DNA of 64,000 bases, from positions 122,308,191 through 122,372,190 of the forward strand of contig NC_061116.1 in the NCBI RefSeq assembly GCF_002878395.1. Direction: 5' to 3'. Below the pieces are notes generated by a model. The model saw only the letters and a program-made list of their open reading frames with translations, was not told the DNA's origin and did not search any database. A program made the translations under genes and the position numbers. How positions within the stretch are numbered: the stretch's first letter is position 1; each line of letters starts with the position of its first letter. Positions 12,240-24,619 of this stretch are shown here, piece after piece. Source of the stretch: Capsicum annuum. Lineage: Eukaryota; Streptophyta; Magnoliopsida; Solanales; Solanaceae.

Positions 12240-14420
12240 GGCTCAACAATATCAGTTTATGGGCCTTCAGACAGTGTCCCACTCTCCTCAGCGATCATTC
12301 CATCAGCTACTAGTACTGAAGTAGCAAAATTTGGGGGCATAACACTATCCACCCAGCATCAACAATAGGTGGTTTTAAACCACCAACTTCAGCGGCCATC
12401 TCACAGACCCTGGTTTCCTGGTTTGACTTATCCTGAATACTCTCCTATCTGGCCTTCTTCCTGGCTGCTTGATCTTTTTTCTTCTTTCTCTTCTTCTCTT
12501 GTCTTTGTTATTTAGTTTCCCTATCGGTGCAGCAGTCGGGTCTGCCCAAATATTTGGGATATAGACAGTAGGAATCACTGTCTCTATGACAGGCTCATCA
12601 ACCATAAGTCTCTCATAAAGCTCTGAGAATTTTTTTTTAATTTCTGCAACCTCGATTCATATATTAGTAACATTGGGCATCTTTCCTCCACTCAACTGTG
12701 GAGTGATCCTTGACTCAAAAGCATCTAGGCAATTTTGTACTCGCCTATCCTGCTCCTCAAACTTCCTATCGAGCTAATTTTTCACTCCTTCTTCCAAGTG
12801 AGATGCCTTCTCATCAAGTGTGGCTAATTTTTTTACAACCTTGATCCATGCAAATTAGGCGATCATAATAATACCAAAAGGCTTACCCCGTGGCCTAGGT
12901 AGCACAAACTATACTAATGCTGGAGCATTAGAAGTGCTGGATGCATCTGTATGGGATCCCTCTATCTGTACTCCTGCCTCAGTAGCCTCTGCTATAGCGG
13001 GAGTGTCATTTTGATCATTAAGGGGGAACAATCCTACAAAAATATCTGCTACTTCTCTTGCCGATTCGGCCAAAGGTTTGACTGTATCTCTAATCAGGCT
13101 AATGTCAAATGTCCTTCGAGCCTCGACCATCTCATTAATCCTAGAGAGTTCTAACACTCCCACAACTAAGTAATTTTGTGTGATCATACATTGGTAGGCT
13201 AGTAATGCCTTTTTACTCACAGCTGCTCTATCCCTCAACTCTTAAGATAGGAACTCAACAATATCAAACTCATAACTGAACATAAAACCATCTATCATGG
13301 CTTATCGGACCAAGCTCAGAACATTATCATATGTGGTTGGTCACAGCCTGTGTTGGGCTAGTGTCTACTAAGCTTTTCTCTTAAAGTTGAGCGTATCCTT
13401 TTTATTTGTTGTGAGATCACCCTAGGTCCTATTACAACTCAAACTAAATTTACACTATTTGAAGAAATACTCTTTGCAATCCACCTAAAATTTATCATTA
13501 TATCTTCAGATCCCAAAGTCCTCTTTGTTATATTTCACATCTCATCCATTTTGAATTTAACCTCTACTGTGTTAACCAGATCTTGATATTCTGGTCCATA
13601 CAAGAATCTCCTAAAAGAGCTAGGAGAAATATCAACTCAAACTCCATAGATCATAAGGGAAGTAGTAGGCTCACCTCCCTTCCATAACTGGCCTTGGGAA
13701 TATTGCCTTTACAGATCACATTTGTATGCTGCATAAAACTCAAGAATAAGGACTTCACTATACCTTTGTCTCTGTCATCATCCACTCAAATGCATATTGT
13801 CTAAAGTATTTTTCAAAACCATATATATTTTGACATCGTAAAAGTAGTCAGTCGTCGCTCTGGATATAGTATTCTCTTTATCTTTCCACCAAAGAGTCTG
13901 ATCAGCCCACTGTCAAATATCTTCTGCATATTGAGGTAGCCCGATCATTCAACAATAGGCACAATAGCAGTGGTAAGTGCTAGTAGTGGGTCCTATCAGG
14001 CTATCGATCTTAGCTAATTCACATTTCCTGTATTGTTACCATGCTTAAAATTTTTTCCTTCCGAACTAGATTAAAATTCATCATCATTATCGTCATCATT
14101 ATTATCATTGGAATGTGGCATTGTATGTGGGGGAGAATTACATGGATTTTTTCTCTTTGGGCCCCATAGAGGTGATTCTGATTTATTGGGGAACACTCTC
14201 TTCCCTTTTGCGTTCTCAGTTGCGTTCCCCTTTTATACAATTTTTTTTGTGATGGTTTCTCCATACACTTCACCATTTCTAGTGGATGATTTCTTGTACT
14301 CTTCATCACTCAATTCCACACTAGCAGTTGGTTGTAATTTATTATTCTTCTTACAAACTTGTTTGGATGAGAAGATATTCTTTGAAGGCATGGTTCCTAC
14401 AAAATTATCCTCGTTAGTAA
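12240..14420 (-). pseudogene. Env-position ORF of Athila/Tat element A, broken
   Basis: A broken reading frame on the minus strand between pol and the 3' LTR. It opens near 14391 with a short Met-start segment rich in Lys, Ser and Asn, then an acidic Asp/Asn run (about 14070-14110). Near 13560-13630 it contains RRFLYGPEYQ followed by a Val/Lys/Met helix, typical of the 'putative plant transposon protein' ORFs in plant gypsy elements. Open pieces at 12909-13238 (about 109 codons) and 12375-12605 (Lys/Arg-rich) are its C-terminal parts. The function of this protein is unknown; env-like is a positional name. I cannot see a clear signal peptide or fusion motif. Frameshifts and stops interrupt it repeatedly. 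Confidence 0.6.
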
Positions 14421-14429
14421 CTAAGTAAA

Positions 14430-15670
14430 GAAAAGAAAAAATCTAAAACTAAATTTTAATGTGCTTGCTCTAATTTGGGTTCGAGTGTTGTGCTTAGTCC
14501 ACACCAACTGGGTATGACTAGTATAACCGAGTCGTATCTTCTTCAGTGCATGACCTCTTTTTCACTGGTTGTCTTACGACTACTTTTACTCAGTCGTACT
14601 GACAGGGTATGAATCATTACCCACAGTCATAAGCAAATCAAAAATATTTATTGAAACATAAATAATCCCAGGTGGGTACGACTAAGAGATTATGATATGA
14701 CTTCTATGGTCAAGTCCTAACCGTTCTTGAACTTTAAATTCGGTAGACTTCCATTCTGCCAGTGGCCACAAATTGTATTACGACTTCCGTACCACTGCAA
14801 CTTAGAAGTTCAACTTTAAAGTTTAACTTTAACTCCAAAGAAATTTCCTAAAATATCCAGTACAAGTTTTAGCTATATCCATCATTTTAGACCACACAAA
14901 TATATCAAATCCATTTCCAAAACACTAGATCTACCCCAATTTCCAATTTCTAATAGAAAACACTTAAGCTATGTTACCAATAATTTAGTATTTGAGTAAT
15001 CGACAAACTATGTTCATAGTAACAAACACCATTCATTTCAACTTAAAAATTACAGAAAAATACATTGAAGAGCTTACTTTGTGCTATAAGAATCTTAGTT
15101 CTCAACTTCAAACACTATTTCATCCTAAAATTCAAGTTTAAATCATAAAGAGTGAAAGATTTAAAGTTGTTGGTATCTTAATAAAGTTGAGTATATGTTT
15201 ATTTTATGGATCAATCCTTGAAATTAGGGTAAAAATAATATGGGTATGAGTTGGGTGAATTAGGTGCCCGATCTGTGTCCCTTTTCCTTTTAATTGAATG
15301 GTTTGGACAGGTCAACCCATGATCTAACTTGGTAAGCATGGGTAATGAGTCATGTATATACTACTAATACCTAGGCTTATGGGTCATTTCTTTTACTTGT
15401 ATAGACCTAGAACTTACCTGTATTCTTGACTAGGTATGACTCAGGGCGACGAGTCATACCTTGAGGGAACGACTCATTCTAAGAATCATATCCATTTAAA
15501 AAACATTCACCTGATTCTGATTTATGTCCCAGGTCAATATGATTCCTACTTATGAGTTGTACCATCTGGGTACGACTCATAAAGAGTCGTATAACCAAAA
15601 TGTTTTAGCTTCTCTGGATATTTTGTACATTCTTTAGCCCCTCACACTGAACAAATATGTTACCATGTAA
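14430..15670 (-). other. Spacer of A rich in GTACGACTC-type words
   Basis: About 1.2 kb between integrase end and the env-position ORF. It has no domain, but near 14480-14800 and 15420-15600 it carries repeated words such as GAGTCGTA, GTACGACT and GACTCAT, the same vocabulary as in A's LTR and in the LTR of D. It could be untranslated interior or an old LTR fragment inserted here. Confidence 0.5.
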
Positions 15671-15779
15671 ATGAATTAAGTGAAAGAAACTTGTGTTTCC
15701 TCCCTTGCAACCCTTGATATAACATCACAATATGACTTGGCTAAGTTGGATACTCAAATTTTACCACTTAGCCATGGGT

Positions 15780-16970
15780 TGCCTCACGTGGTTCTTGATT
15801 TAATATCACAGCTCAATGCAATTGCCTTGTCTACTAATTTTTTGTCAAGGTCAGTATTAGCGACATCTTTCATGTCTTTTATATTTCGCAAGTAGTGCTT
15901 CACTTTTTGACCATTTACATAGAATGAGGGCTCACCATCCATCTTTAATTCTAAATCACTATAAGGGTAGACTTGTATTTCTATGAATGGACCACACCAC
16001 CTTGACCTTAGCTTACCTGGAAACAAATGAAGCTTGGAAATATAGAGTAGTACTTGGTCAACCTTTTTGAATACTCTCTTCTTAATTTTGTGGTTGTGAT
16101 GTAATTTCATATTTTCCTTGTAAAGTTCTGAACTTTCACATGCTCGGAGCTAAAATTCATCCAACTCATTGATATTACTTAACCTTGACTTAGTTGCCCC
16201 CTTCCATTCTAGATTCAACTTCTTTAACGCCCATAGTGCCTTATGCTCAAGATCGATTAGTAAGTGGTAAGCCTTTTCATAAACCAACTGATAAGGTAAG
16301 GGCCTATGATTGTTTTATAAGTTATGTGGTAAGCCCATAATGCATCATCTAACTTTCTTGCCTAATTAGTCTTGTTGGCATGCAGCGTCTACACCAATAT
16401 AGACTTAATTACACCATTTGACACTTCAAGTTATCTGCTATTCTATGGGTGATAGGGTGTTTCCACCCTATATTTAGCTCCATATTTTTCAAGAATACTC
16501 TTGAATAGATGATTACAGAACTGTGAACCTCCGTCACTAATAATACACCGTGGCATGCCAAACTGAGAAAAGATGCTCTTTTTAAAAAATGCGGTGACAA
16601 TGTGTGCTTCATTTTTACGAAGCATAATTGCTTCCACCCACTTCGAAACATAGTTTATAGCCAAAAGTATATACTTTATGCCAAATGAACTCAAGAAAGG
16701 TCTCATAAAATCTATGCCCTATACATCAAACATTTCCAATTTTAAAGTAGGAGTCATAGATAGCTTTTGTCATCTATAAATCATACCTTGTCGTTGGCAT
16801 TGATCACAAGAAGAAGCATAATCATAAGAATCTTTATATATTGTTGGCCAATAGTAGCCTTATCGAATAATTTTATAAGCTATTCGAGCCCCTCCATGAT
16901 GGCCCCCAACTGGTGATGAGTGAAAAACGTCCAGTATGCTCATCATCACCACTCAGTATACACTTACAAA
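15780..16970 (-). pseudogene. Integrase of element A (decayed)
   Basis: Minus-strand gypsy integrase. A retroviral integrase core is clear at 16443-16706: KYILLAINYVSKWVEAI, then RCIISDGGSQFCNHLF with the second catalytic Asp, then EKYGAKYRVETPYHP. The first Asp lies just upstream in a GIDFM context, with a stop before it. The N-terminal zinc-binding part (16800-16960) is barely readable. Downstream, the open piece at 15784-16110 ends the polyprotein with LFPGKLRSRWCGPFI, the usual C-terminal motif of Athila/Tat integrases. Stops and frameshifts separate the parts. It would have inserted element cDNA into chromosomes. Confidence 0.85.
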
Positions 16971-17189
16971 TGATTCCATCAGCACAAATTTTAAATTAGT
17001 AAGGTTCATCTCAGAAAAATTTTCTTACCTCATGCATAAACTTCTTCCTTTGTTGATATGAAAGATCTTCTGGGAATAGATCACTGGCTAAGTAATTTGC
17101 ATTGTGTGCAAACCATGGAATTAGATCTTAGGAAGTGGCCAATATCTATTTATCTAGAAAACTTTCACCTATTTCCAACCCATTAGCAA

Positions 17190-17944
17190 CCTTATGCATA
17201 GCTTCCTTCTCTAAGCTAGATTTGTGATCTGCAACTTGATTTGTGGCTTTATTGTCCTTCACCTCAAAATCAAATTCTTACAATAACTATACCCACTAAT
17301 AAGCCTAGTCTTTCTATTTTTTAGCCATTAGGTACCGCAATGCTACATGATCAGTGTTCATAATCACCTTTGTCCTAATGAAGTAAGATCTAAACTTTTT
17401 AAAGGATAAAAACCACTACTAATAACTTTTGCTCCATTACGGTATAGTTCTTTTGATTAGGATTTAGTGCCTTACTATTGTAGTAGATAGAATGAAGGAT
17501 CTTTTATTTCTGTTGGCCTAGTACAGCCCCTAAAGCCACTCCACTAGCATCACACATAATCTCAAAAGAGGAGGACCAGTTGGGAGACACAATAATTGGG
17601 AAATTCACCTACTTCTCTTTTAGGCTTTCAAAAGCCTTCTAACATACATCATCAACTTTAAAATTTACCTCCTTCTCAAGAATTTTTCAAAATGGATTAG
17701 CAATATTTGAGAAATCCTTGATAAAGCACCAGTAAAAACTTGCATACCCTAGAAAACTTCAAATTCCCTTCACAGAAATTGGGTAAAGCAATTTTTCAAT
17801 CACCTTAATCTTTGATTTATCAAACTCTAGACCTCTCTTTAAAATCTTGTGCTCAAGCACATTTCTTTATTTTACCATAAAATGACACTTTTCCTAATTA
17901 AGTACCAAGTTGCATTCTTAACACCTTTGTAGAGCCTTTGCGAA
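17190..17944 (-). pseudogene. RT C-terminus and RNase H of element A
   Basis: Starts abruptly with FAKALQRC and EKCHFMVK, the end of the RT fingers/palm, continues with SFLGYASFYWCFIKDFS (RT connection) and then RNase H with FEIMCDASGVALGAVLGQ and NYTVMEQKLL. The RT catalytic YxDD loop and everything upstream, including protease, are absent: the frame jumps from the gag C-terminus (ITTQSGK, about 17955) straight to RT at about 17945. Several in-frame stops are present. The product would have been part of the gag-pol polyprotein. Confidence 0.85.
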
Positions 17945-17949
17945 GTGAA

Positions 17950-19400
17950 TTTACCACTCTGAGTGGTAATGACATGGCATTGATTATCATTTTTAGGGTT
18001 TACCACTATATTATTTTGCAGTGTTCTAGGTTGTCTCTCATTTATTGTGGCTGATAGATGACCAAATTATTGCTCTAATTGCTTGATTGTTGTAGCATAT
18101 GACTCAACTTTCTGGTTAAATCCTTACAAATCAGCTTTGATATCCTTTAGCCAGTTTTTTTGACATGTTTTTCCTTTGACTAGCTTAGAATAAAGAGCCT
18201 CCATTCTAGACTCTATATCTTGAATACCTAGGGTAATATACTTTTCACTCTTCTCCTTGTAGTAATATTTGCGCCGTCAATCACTATCTTTGTCTCTACT
18301 CAAATCTCTATATCTATCATTATAATAGTTTCAACCTTGATTCCCTTTCCCTTGGGCTCAAATATCTACCAATCTATGATCAAGATACTTTGCTTGTTCT
18401 TTAGACTCGATATTGAATAGTTTGGAATTAGATCTGTATGTCACAACTATATTAATCTTCTCAGCACTTATTGATGCAAATTGTTTTGTAATCAATCCAA
18501 TAGTTGTATGAAGTTGTGCAACCTCTTGTGCTACCATATCATTCACTGCTCCATAAGTATTTATTGCTTCAATAGCATATGTACCACCACCATGTACTGA
18601 ATCTCCTGTATGCCATCCCCTATTGGTTATAGCAATGTAATCTAGCATTTTCTGTGTAACATTCCAACAAAGACGCATAAATTCTCCTCCTAAAATAGTA
18701 TCCTCCATAGCTCTTGAACTTATATTTAGGGATCTATAGAATATTTCCGACAAGTTAGATCCTCTGGTTTTGCAATTTGGTACCATGTTCAGCTTCTTCT
18801 TGAATAAAAATCATGCCTCATACAAAAACTCTACAAGTAACTATCTAAAATTGTAAATCTCATCCTTTAACAGTAGCATCTGTATAGGAGGGAAGAATCT
18901 ACTCAAAAACTAGTTCTTCAACTCATGCCAAGAAGTGATAGATCTTCTTAGAAGTTCCCCTAACCGTAGTGATATTTCTCCTGTTAAACAACATGGGAAC
19001 AACCTTAATCTCAATACTTCCTGGTCAACCCCTAGAATAGTATAGATGTGCAGATCTTGAGAAAATTTGCAAGGTGCATGTTTGCATCATCTTTTGTTGC
19101 ACCCAAATATACGCCCTTCCAATTTAATAATTGGATCATGGAACTAGTTATATCGAATTTCACATTAGGGCCCAAGACGGGAGGAACAATGGCTCCAGAC
19201 TTAGTATGCTTAACATAACCCAAATCTTCATCATCCTCTTCATATAGGTCTAAGTGTTGATATTCAAGAATAAATAGAGCCATGTCTCTATAAATTCGAT
19301 GATCAATGACCAATCTAGGCTTGACTAGTCCACTTTTCTGTAACACCCCCTCTGCAGCAAGTCTGGCCTCTTTAACTTCTCTAGGTTCTTGCTCTAACAA
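17950..19400 (-). pseudogene. Gag of element A (broken)
   Basis: Minus-strand gag of Athila type. The first open piece (19400-19032, 122 codons from a Met) holds the start, with PPVLGPNVKFDITSSMIQLL and DDANMHLANFLKICTS, which match the conserved region before the capsid domain. A frameshift follows, then LRLFP-like and SWHEL-like capsid segments near 18900-19000. The piece at 18786-18358 contains the downstream part, and the C-terminus reads NPKNDNQCHVITTQSGK at about 17955-18000. No zinc knuckle is seen. Gag would form the particle that packages element RNA. Confidence 0.85.
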
Positions 19401-19455
19401 TTGTGATGTCTATGAGTCTGCAATATTCCGTTGATCAATTTATTACTCAGATCAA

Positions 19456-19480
19456 CTTCCCCGGCAAAGACGCTAAAATT
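19456..19480 (-). other. Primer-binding site of element A
   Basis: Immediately after the 5' LTR on the minus strand comes AATTTTAGCGTCTTTGCCGG, a variant of the Athila/Tat signature TTTTGGCGCCGTTGCCGGGG. It marks where a host tRNA would prime minus-strand synthesis. Confidence 0.85.
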
Positions 19481-21048
19481 TGATGTCACCCAAAATACAC
19501 TTTCTATTAGAAGTATAATACAGTTGATTTCAAATATAATAACCCAACTTGGTTGGTATTGATCCCACAGGGAAAACATGAATAGTTTTTTGGCTTGATG
19601 TTATTCACGAGTAGTAGATAAAAGTAAATAGGGGAATTTCAGTATCAATTGCAAGTAGTAACCAATTTTTGTGTGCTTTTGAGTTGTAAACAATAAGAGA
19701 AGAACACTGGGATTATGTTCCCCCTGACTTATCAACTCAATAAATTTCTCGTGATCAACCCAACTGTTCTATTTTTCTACATGCAAAGTCTAGAAGATAG
19801 GTATTATCGGCCATCTTTTAGATGCAAAGATAAATCTTACACTTTACCAGTTAAGTCTCACGGTGTCGCCTTGTTGCTCCTTTTTGTGACCTCCACTCAC
19901 TATCACTTTTTAGGATTAAGTGATTAGATGAGATGGGGGGGGGAAAAAGCTGGAGGTGAATCCCAAATCACTATCCTAATCTTCTTTTTCCAATCACAAA
20001 CTCCCTTGTGGGGATGGATGTGAATATAAGCAATTTCAAGATCCTGTAGCTACTTGAGATTAACTATCATAAAGAATATTAACATATAAGAAAAAACCCT
20101 CGACCAGATGAATATCACTCTTCCCATACGTAGCTAATCCACTAAGGTTTCCACAACCCTAGTCAAAGAGATTAGCCGCTCATGTTTGTGCAAGAAACTA
20201 TGGTTTTCAATGGAGAACACATCTAATTAATTACACACGAATAAGATGAATAAACTCCAAAGTCATTAATTGAATAAAACACTAAAATATCTAGAGTATT
20301 GTAATATTTCCAAAAGGAACATAAAAGAATGTAACCTCATAAAAGATAAACCCTAGGGTATTTATAGTATCTCAAAATAACATTAAAAGTGTGATAAAAA
20401 TGGGAAAGGTAAATTTATGTCGGCAATCAATATGAATTGGTATTTATTCGTGTTGACATTATATGAGTCATATTCAGCCTTCTCGTATACGTTCTAGTGT
20501 TTGTAATCCTAATGCTTTAACTTTCTGTTCAGCATACAACTTCCTTTTACGAGTCATACCTAAGTGTTCGACTCGTGTTCTTCACTCGTATCCACCTGGG
20601 ACTTTTTTCTTTCCAAGCTTTGAACAATTGTTTGTGTATGATTTTACTACGAGTCGTACTCAGACTTTCGACTCATATTCTTCTGGGACATTACTCCTAG
20701 TTGTAGTTCTGGACACTGTTAGGCTCACGACTGCTATTTTACAATTCATATCCTAGCTTGCGACTTGGATACTAGAGTTATATCTTATCCTTACTTAGAT
20801 TTTTAGATTGATTCTTCATTTTGTTGTGTCTACAAGTCATATCAGATGTTTATAATTCAAGAGCAGACTTATATCCTGATCAGAATAGGTCTTTTAAGGT
20901 GTTTTATTTTCTTCTTATTCCAACACTATTGAGACCTATTTTACCTGCAATATACACCAAAGTGCATTATATCTAACATAATATCCTAAGTTCACACCTA
21001 AAGTCATGGTTTTAAGCATTGAAAGTCTTATATTTCCATGCCATATCA
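19481..21048 (-). repeat. 5' LTR of element A
   Basis: 1,568 bp, partner of 368-1935 plus 10710-10722. Plus-strand ends are TGATGTCACC and CCATATCA, consistent with TG...CA termini. It is followed by GTGAT, which repeats the left flank. It holds a G-run at 19935-19943 and the GAGTCGTA-type words at 20460-20860. Confidence 0.9.
20358..20367 (-). promoter_or_regulatory. TATA-like box in 5' LTR of A
   Basis: The minus strand reads TATAAATACC about 680 bp into the LTR, conserved with 1255-1264. It probably sets transcription start of element A; no expression evidence can come from sequence alone. Confidence 0.55.
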
Positions 21049-21053
21049 GTGAT
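21049..21053. repeat. Target-site duplication GTGAT, right copy of A
   Basis: Exact match to 363-367; together they show A inserted by normal integration and has kept both outer ends. Confidence 0.85.
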
Positions 21054-23310
21054 GAATTGTAGTATCATGACTGGAATCTCCTCCATGATAATCCATTAGA
21101 TGTTCAACTCTAACCTTGAGATATGCATAGAAGCTAACCCTTTGTTCATTACAACGAAAATGTTATCATTCACTATGGGTAAAATATGATCCATTACCAT
21201 CGAACACAAAGCCTTAGTAGGAAACTTAGGGTGTTCTTAAAGATCATTGCCACATTGACCCATGGGGCATTCTTACCAACTTTAACAATGTGGACTACTA
21301 GCCAACTAGAGTGTATCATCTTATCATCAATAGTCACCATTTTTACCTCTACATAGTATTCATCTATAAATTATATTCCTGAGTCTTATCTAAAGGCTTC
21401 AAAGTATCTCTCAACAAGGACCTTTAGATTAGATTAATAGAGATGTCAACCTCAGTATGCTAAACATTGATATTATTAATCCAAGGCTGCTTATTCATGT
21501 CTTCTTTTTGCTTAAAGGAGTGAACCTCTTCTATATTGATCAATACTTTGCATAAAATTCATGCACCAACACTAACACATAGTTTAATCCACCCTAATCA
21601 TCCACCTAATTCGTACCCTTCAAATCCCTACATCAAATTTAGGGATTTCTATAGGGACTCAGGTAAAATATAGGACTTTTCCTAGATGCTTCTATTTTTT
21701 GCATTAGTTTGTGGGGGAACCCCTATTAATGTAGTAGTCTCTTTAGTTTGGGACCATACATTATCTCAGATCTATGCCCTTTTAAGTTGAGAAGTAGCAA
21801 TAGTACCATCTGAGGATTTAGGATTGGACTTAACCTCTTCTTCCAAGGAACTTTTCTCATCTTCTTATGCACCCCCCATACTTTTGGGTGACCTACCTTT
21901 TCTCTTCAAACTAGGGAAGATTGGTTGTAGTGGCAGCTTTGATCAAGGCTATAGATATTATGGACTAGGCTTATCCCAAATCGTTATCCTTATTTTTCAT
22001 AGTTTGAGGAGAATTTATTCTTAAATAGGCTAATGGAATAATCCACATTGGTCCTACCTAAGCTACTTGGCGCAATCTTTGAGGTTAAAGGTGTATATTT
22101 TGGTTCCTTTTTCTATGAGATTTCTTATTTTGTTTGATTTGTTAATTTTACCTATATAGAAGAAGGATAGCATTTTAAAAATTTGAAATAACTTGAGCAA
22201 ATACATCAGATAACCCTTTCTATAATTTTGTAATAAAGGCACGATGTTGCCTTTCTATCATTGATAGGGTTACCAAATAATACTATGATAACATTACATT
22301 AGAAGAGTTATTCCTATGATTATGTTATAAGGGTATGATCATAACTTTTGATTGTAGGACTAGTCTCCATTTACTAAAGAGATTTCACATCAGACGACCA
22401 CATACAATGATTGTAATAAGATAGAATGATCATAGGAAGTGTTCAGATGATGAAAACCTCTGTATTGGACTCTAATCCCTACAACAATCAAACCTATGAT
22501 TGTAGGTTCAAACCATGATCCTAGGTTGTGTAATGGATTACATAGACACTTCAAAAATTTCAATATTTTTCCCTAACTTGAACCCTCATTGACCACAATC
22601 ATGTCTAAAATACAGAAACTCAAGACTTTTCCATTCTTCTTACTTATTTAGAAACTTCTGGTGTCTTATTAATTGTATAATTTGAGAATGAGATTAGGGA
22701 GTGAAATTACAAATTTTTTCTTTTATCTATGTTCGATTAACACACACAAATGAGGGCATGCAGGAATAGTAGTGAATCTCATGAATTGAAAGAAGGAATT
22801 TTATAATTATACGTATTTTCTAATTTATATTTGAGAGTATGAGTCTGTATGATTAAATGATAAAATTGAGTCTTAGATACGGGGTTTAGGGTTTTAAATT
22901 TGAGTCCAGTTTTGTGAAACCATATTTTTATTAATCAGAAAGACCCAATAGATGACACAAACACATGATCATGGAATCAAACCACAATCATATCTTCATT
23001 TTGTCCCATGCTTGATGAAGAAAACTTGCCTGAGAACCTACAAAGCTTATGGATGATTGTGACATGTAACCACAATCATTCCTTACATTCATAGGTTCGA
23101 TGCCAATTTTGATGACCTACAAAAGTGACATCAGACGATTAATACCATGGCCAAGATATCTAGGTGTGATTGTGATGAATAATCGTGAAATGTCACCAAA
23201 ATTTCATCTTATAGGACTCCTATTGGATGACTAAACCCACAATTGTGGGATATTCTATAATTGAACAATCCTATCATAGGGTTCAGCACAATGTTAGTTC
23301 AATATCTCTA
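21054..23310. other. Unassigned intergenic or old-element DNA
   Basis: About 2.26 kb between A and C. I recognise no domain in either strand. From about 22390 to 23300 the words ATGATTGT and ACAATCAT recur often (for example 22410, 22490, 22615, 22983, 23056, 23072, 23170), as in the word-rich parts of the LTRs nearby, so part of it may be a decayed LTR. Confidence 0.5.
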
Positions 23311-23570
23311 TGATTCCCTGATTGTACTCCTTGGACGTCACACGATGCTTAAGACTACGAATAGCCAAAGCTAACCCATGATATCTTGTTAGTACTAAAC
23401 TTCTAAAAATATAAAATTAAACATGAGTGAAGACTAAATTTTTTATATATAAAGTGAGTTCATAAAGATAGACAATTTTAACTAAAACATTATAATTCAA
23501 TGTCTCTCAAATCTATAAAATACTAAAATAATATCTAGTTTGACTAGTCTTGACAAGCCTCTAAACTAAT
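23311..23570 (-). repeat. 3' LTR of C, distal part
   Basis: The segment GTACTCCTTGGACGTCACAC near 23323 aligns with TACCCCCTAGACGTAACAC at the corresponding end of B's LTR. The outer end is uncertain by about 15 bp. It continues at 39174. Confidence 0.7.
23566..23570. repeat. Target-site duplication CTAAT, left copy of E
   Basis: CTAAT precedes the E terminus TGTTAGCC; CTAGT follows the right terminus at 39169-39173. One mismatch is compatible with an old insertion. Confidence 0.75.
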
Positions 23571-24572
23571 TGTTAGCCTTCTAAGTCTACCATTTTAATA
23601 ATGACAGTCTAACGAATGAATCTTTGCAGGATAAAGGAATCAAGTAGGGAAGCCAGTTCTAGGAAAAGAACGGACATCAAATCATTATTTATGATCTAAA
23701 CAAATCAATCAAGACTACTAATGATGGAAGAATAAAGGAAGCAAGTAGGAAAGACAGCTCAAGGAATGGAAGGACATCAAATCATTTGTAGAGGCATCCA
23801 ATTGAATCAATCAAAATGAGAACAAATGTGATGAGAATCTTAGTCCCAAGAATTATAGCAAATCAAATAAATAATAACAAAATAAATGAAAGAAAAGATC
23901 TTAAAAAAACTTGGAAAAGAATCAATTACTACAATACCAAAAGGAAGAAATTATCATGGATATATCTCATATGGACATGAGAAAGCAGTATATGGACATA
24001 TCACATGGCTACATTTTTCAAATCAAGGAGTCAATTCATATCCTTTATGAAGAAGAAATATCTTGGGTTTCCTTATAGAGAATTGCAACTGGAGCTTATA
24101 AGAGAAGAAGACTGAAGATAGACATGGGTTTCACAACTACAAGAAGAATATCAAAGTGTCTAAATCTTAGTATCACAAAGCTTTGCAACCTTTAGTTTGT
24201 AATTGTTGTATAAAGAGTTGGATCGAGTCAAATTTATAACACCAATTGAAGTTGTGTCACAAGATTCAAAGTACAAAATAAGTCTTCGAAACTTATTTCC
24301 CATTATTTTACTCAATCCCGACAATGAATGATATAAGGAAACTTTGAACCCAAGGGGAATAAATTTAGGCTTCACATTGGTGTTCTGAACCAGGATAAAT
24401 TTTTTTGTCTTTACTTTATGTTTGAATATTTATTTTCTTAATTATTTAAAGTCTAATTTGTTCTGTGAATTATAATGATCTATAGGTGAGTCAACTGTGA
24501 GGAGCTAGTAGTCTACTCAAAGGATACTAGCTTCTCACGGAAAGTTTTCAATTCAAACCCTCTTGAATTTCA
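23571..24572 (+). repeat. 5' LTR of Copia E
   Basis: 1,002 bp, from TGTTAGCCTTCTAAGTCT to TTGAATTTCA. It pairs with 38169-39168 throughout. Several phrases inside each LTR are themselves repeated (AATGATGGAAGAATAAA, GACATCAAATCATT), so the LTR has internal near-duplications. The small frame at 24160-24375 on the minus strand is not a gene. Confidence 0.9.
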
Positions 24573-24584
24573 ATTAGTGTCAAG

Positions 24585-24596
24585 TAGGTATCATAA
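24585..24596 (+). other. Primer-binding site of Copia E (diverged)
   Basis: TAGGTATCATAA lies 12 bp after the LTR end and resembles TGGTATCAGAGC, the initiator-Met tRNA complement used by most plant Copia elements. Confidence 0.55.
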
Positions 24597-24619
24597 ACAG
24601 TTTTGCTTAATTGTAAGTG

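Larger units (their letters stand above)
368..21048 (-). mobile_element. Athila/Tat-type Ty3-gypsy element A, with nested B
   Basis: An LTR retrotransposon read on the minus strand. Order on that strand: 5' LTR (21048-19481), primer site, gag, end of RT plus RNase H, integrase, a long 3' region with an env-position ORF, polypurine tract, and a 3' LTR that is split by element B. Without B and its 5-bp target duplication, A would be about 11.9 kb, a normal Athila size. The primer site TTTTAGCGTCTTTGCCGGGG and the ORF between pol and the 3' LTR place it in Athila/Tat. Protease and the N-terminal part of RT, including the catalytic loop, are deleted and all frames carry stops, so it cannot move by itself. 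Boundaries are supported by the GTGAT duplication. Confidence 0.9.

Noticed and set aside
12375..12605. Lys/Arg-rich frame that could be a nuclear-localised host protein
   Set aside because: It sits in line with the env-position ORF of element A and is better explained as its decayed C-terminal part.
19930..19945. G-run as a possible quadruplex
   Set aside because: A single G tract without the repeated runs needed, present in only one of the two LTRs.
21824..22024. 66-codon frame in the unassigned region
   Set aside because: No domain, no homologous frame elsewhere in the window, and length expected by chance in AT-rich DNA.
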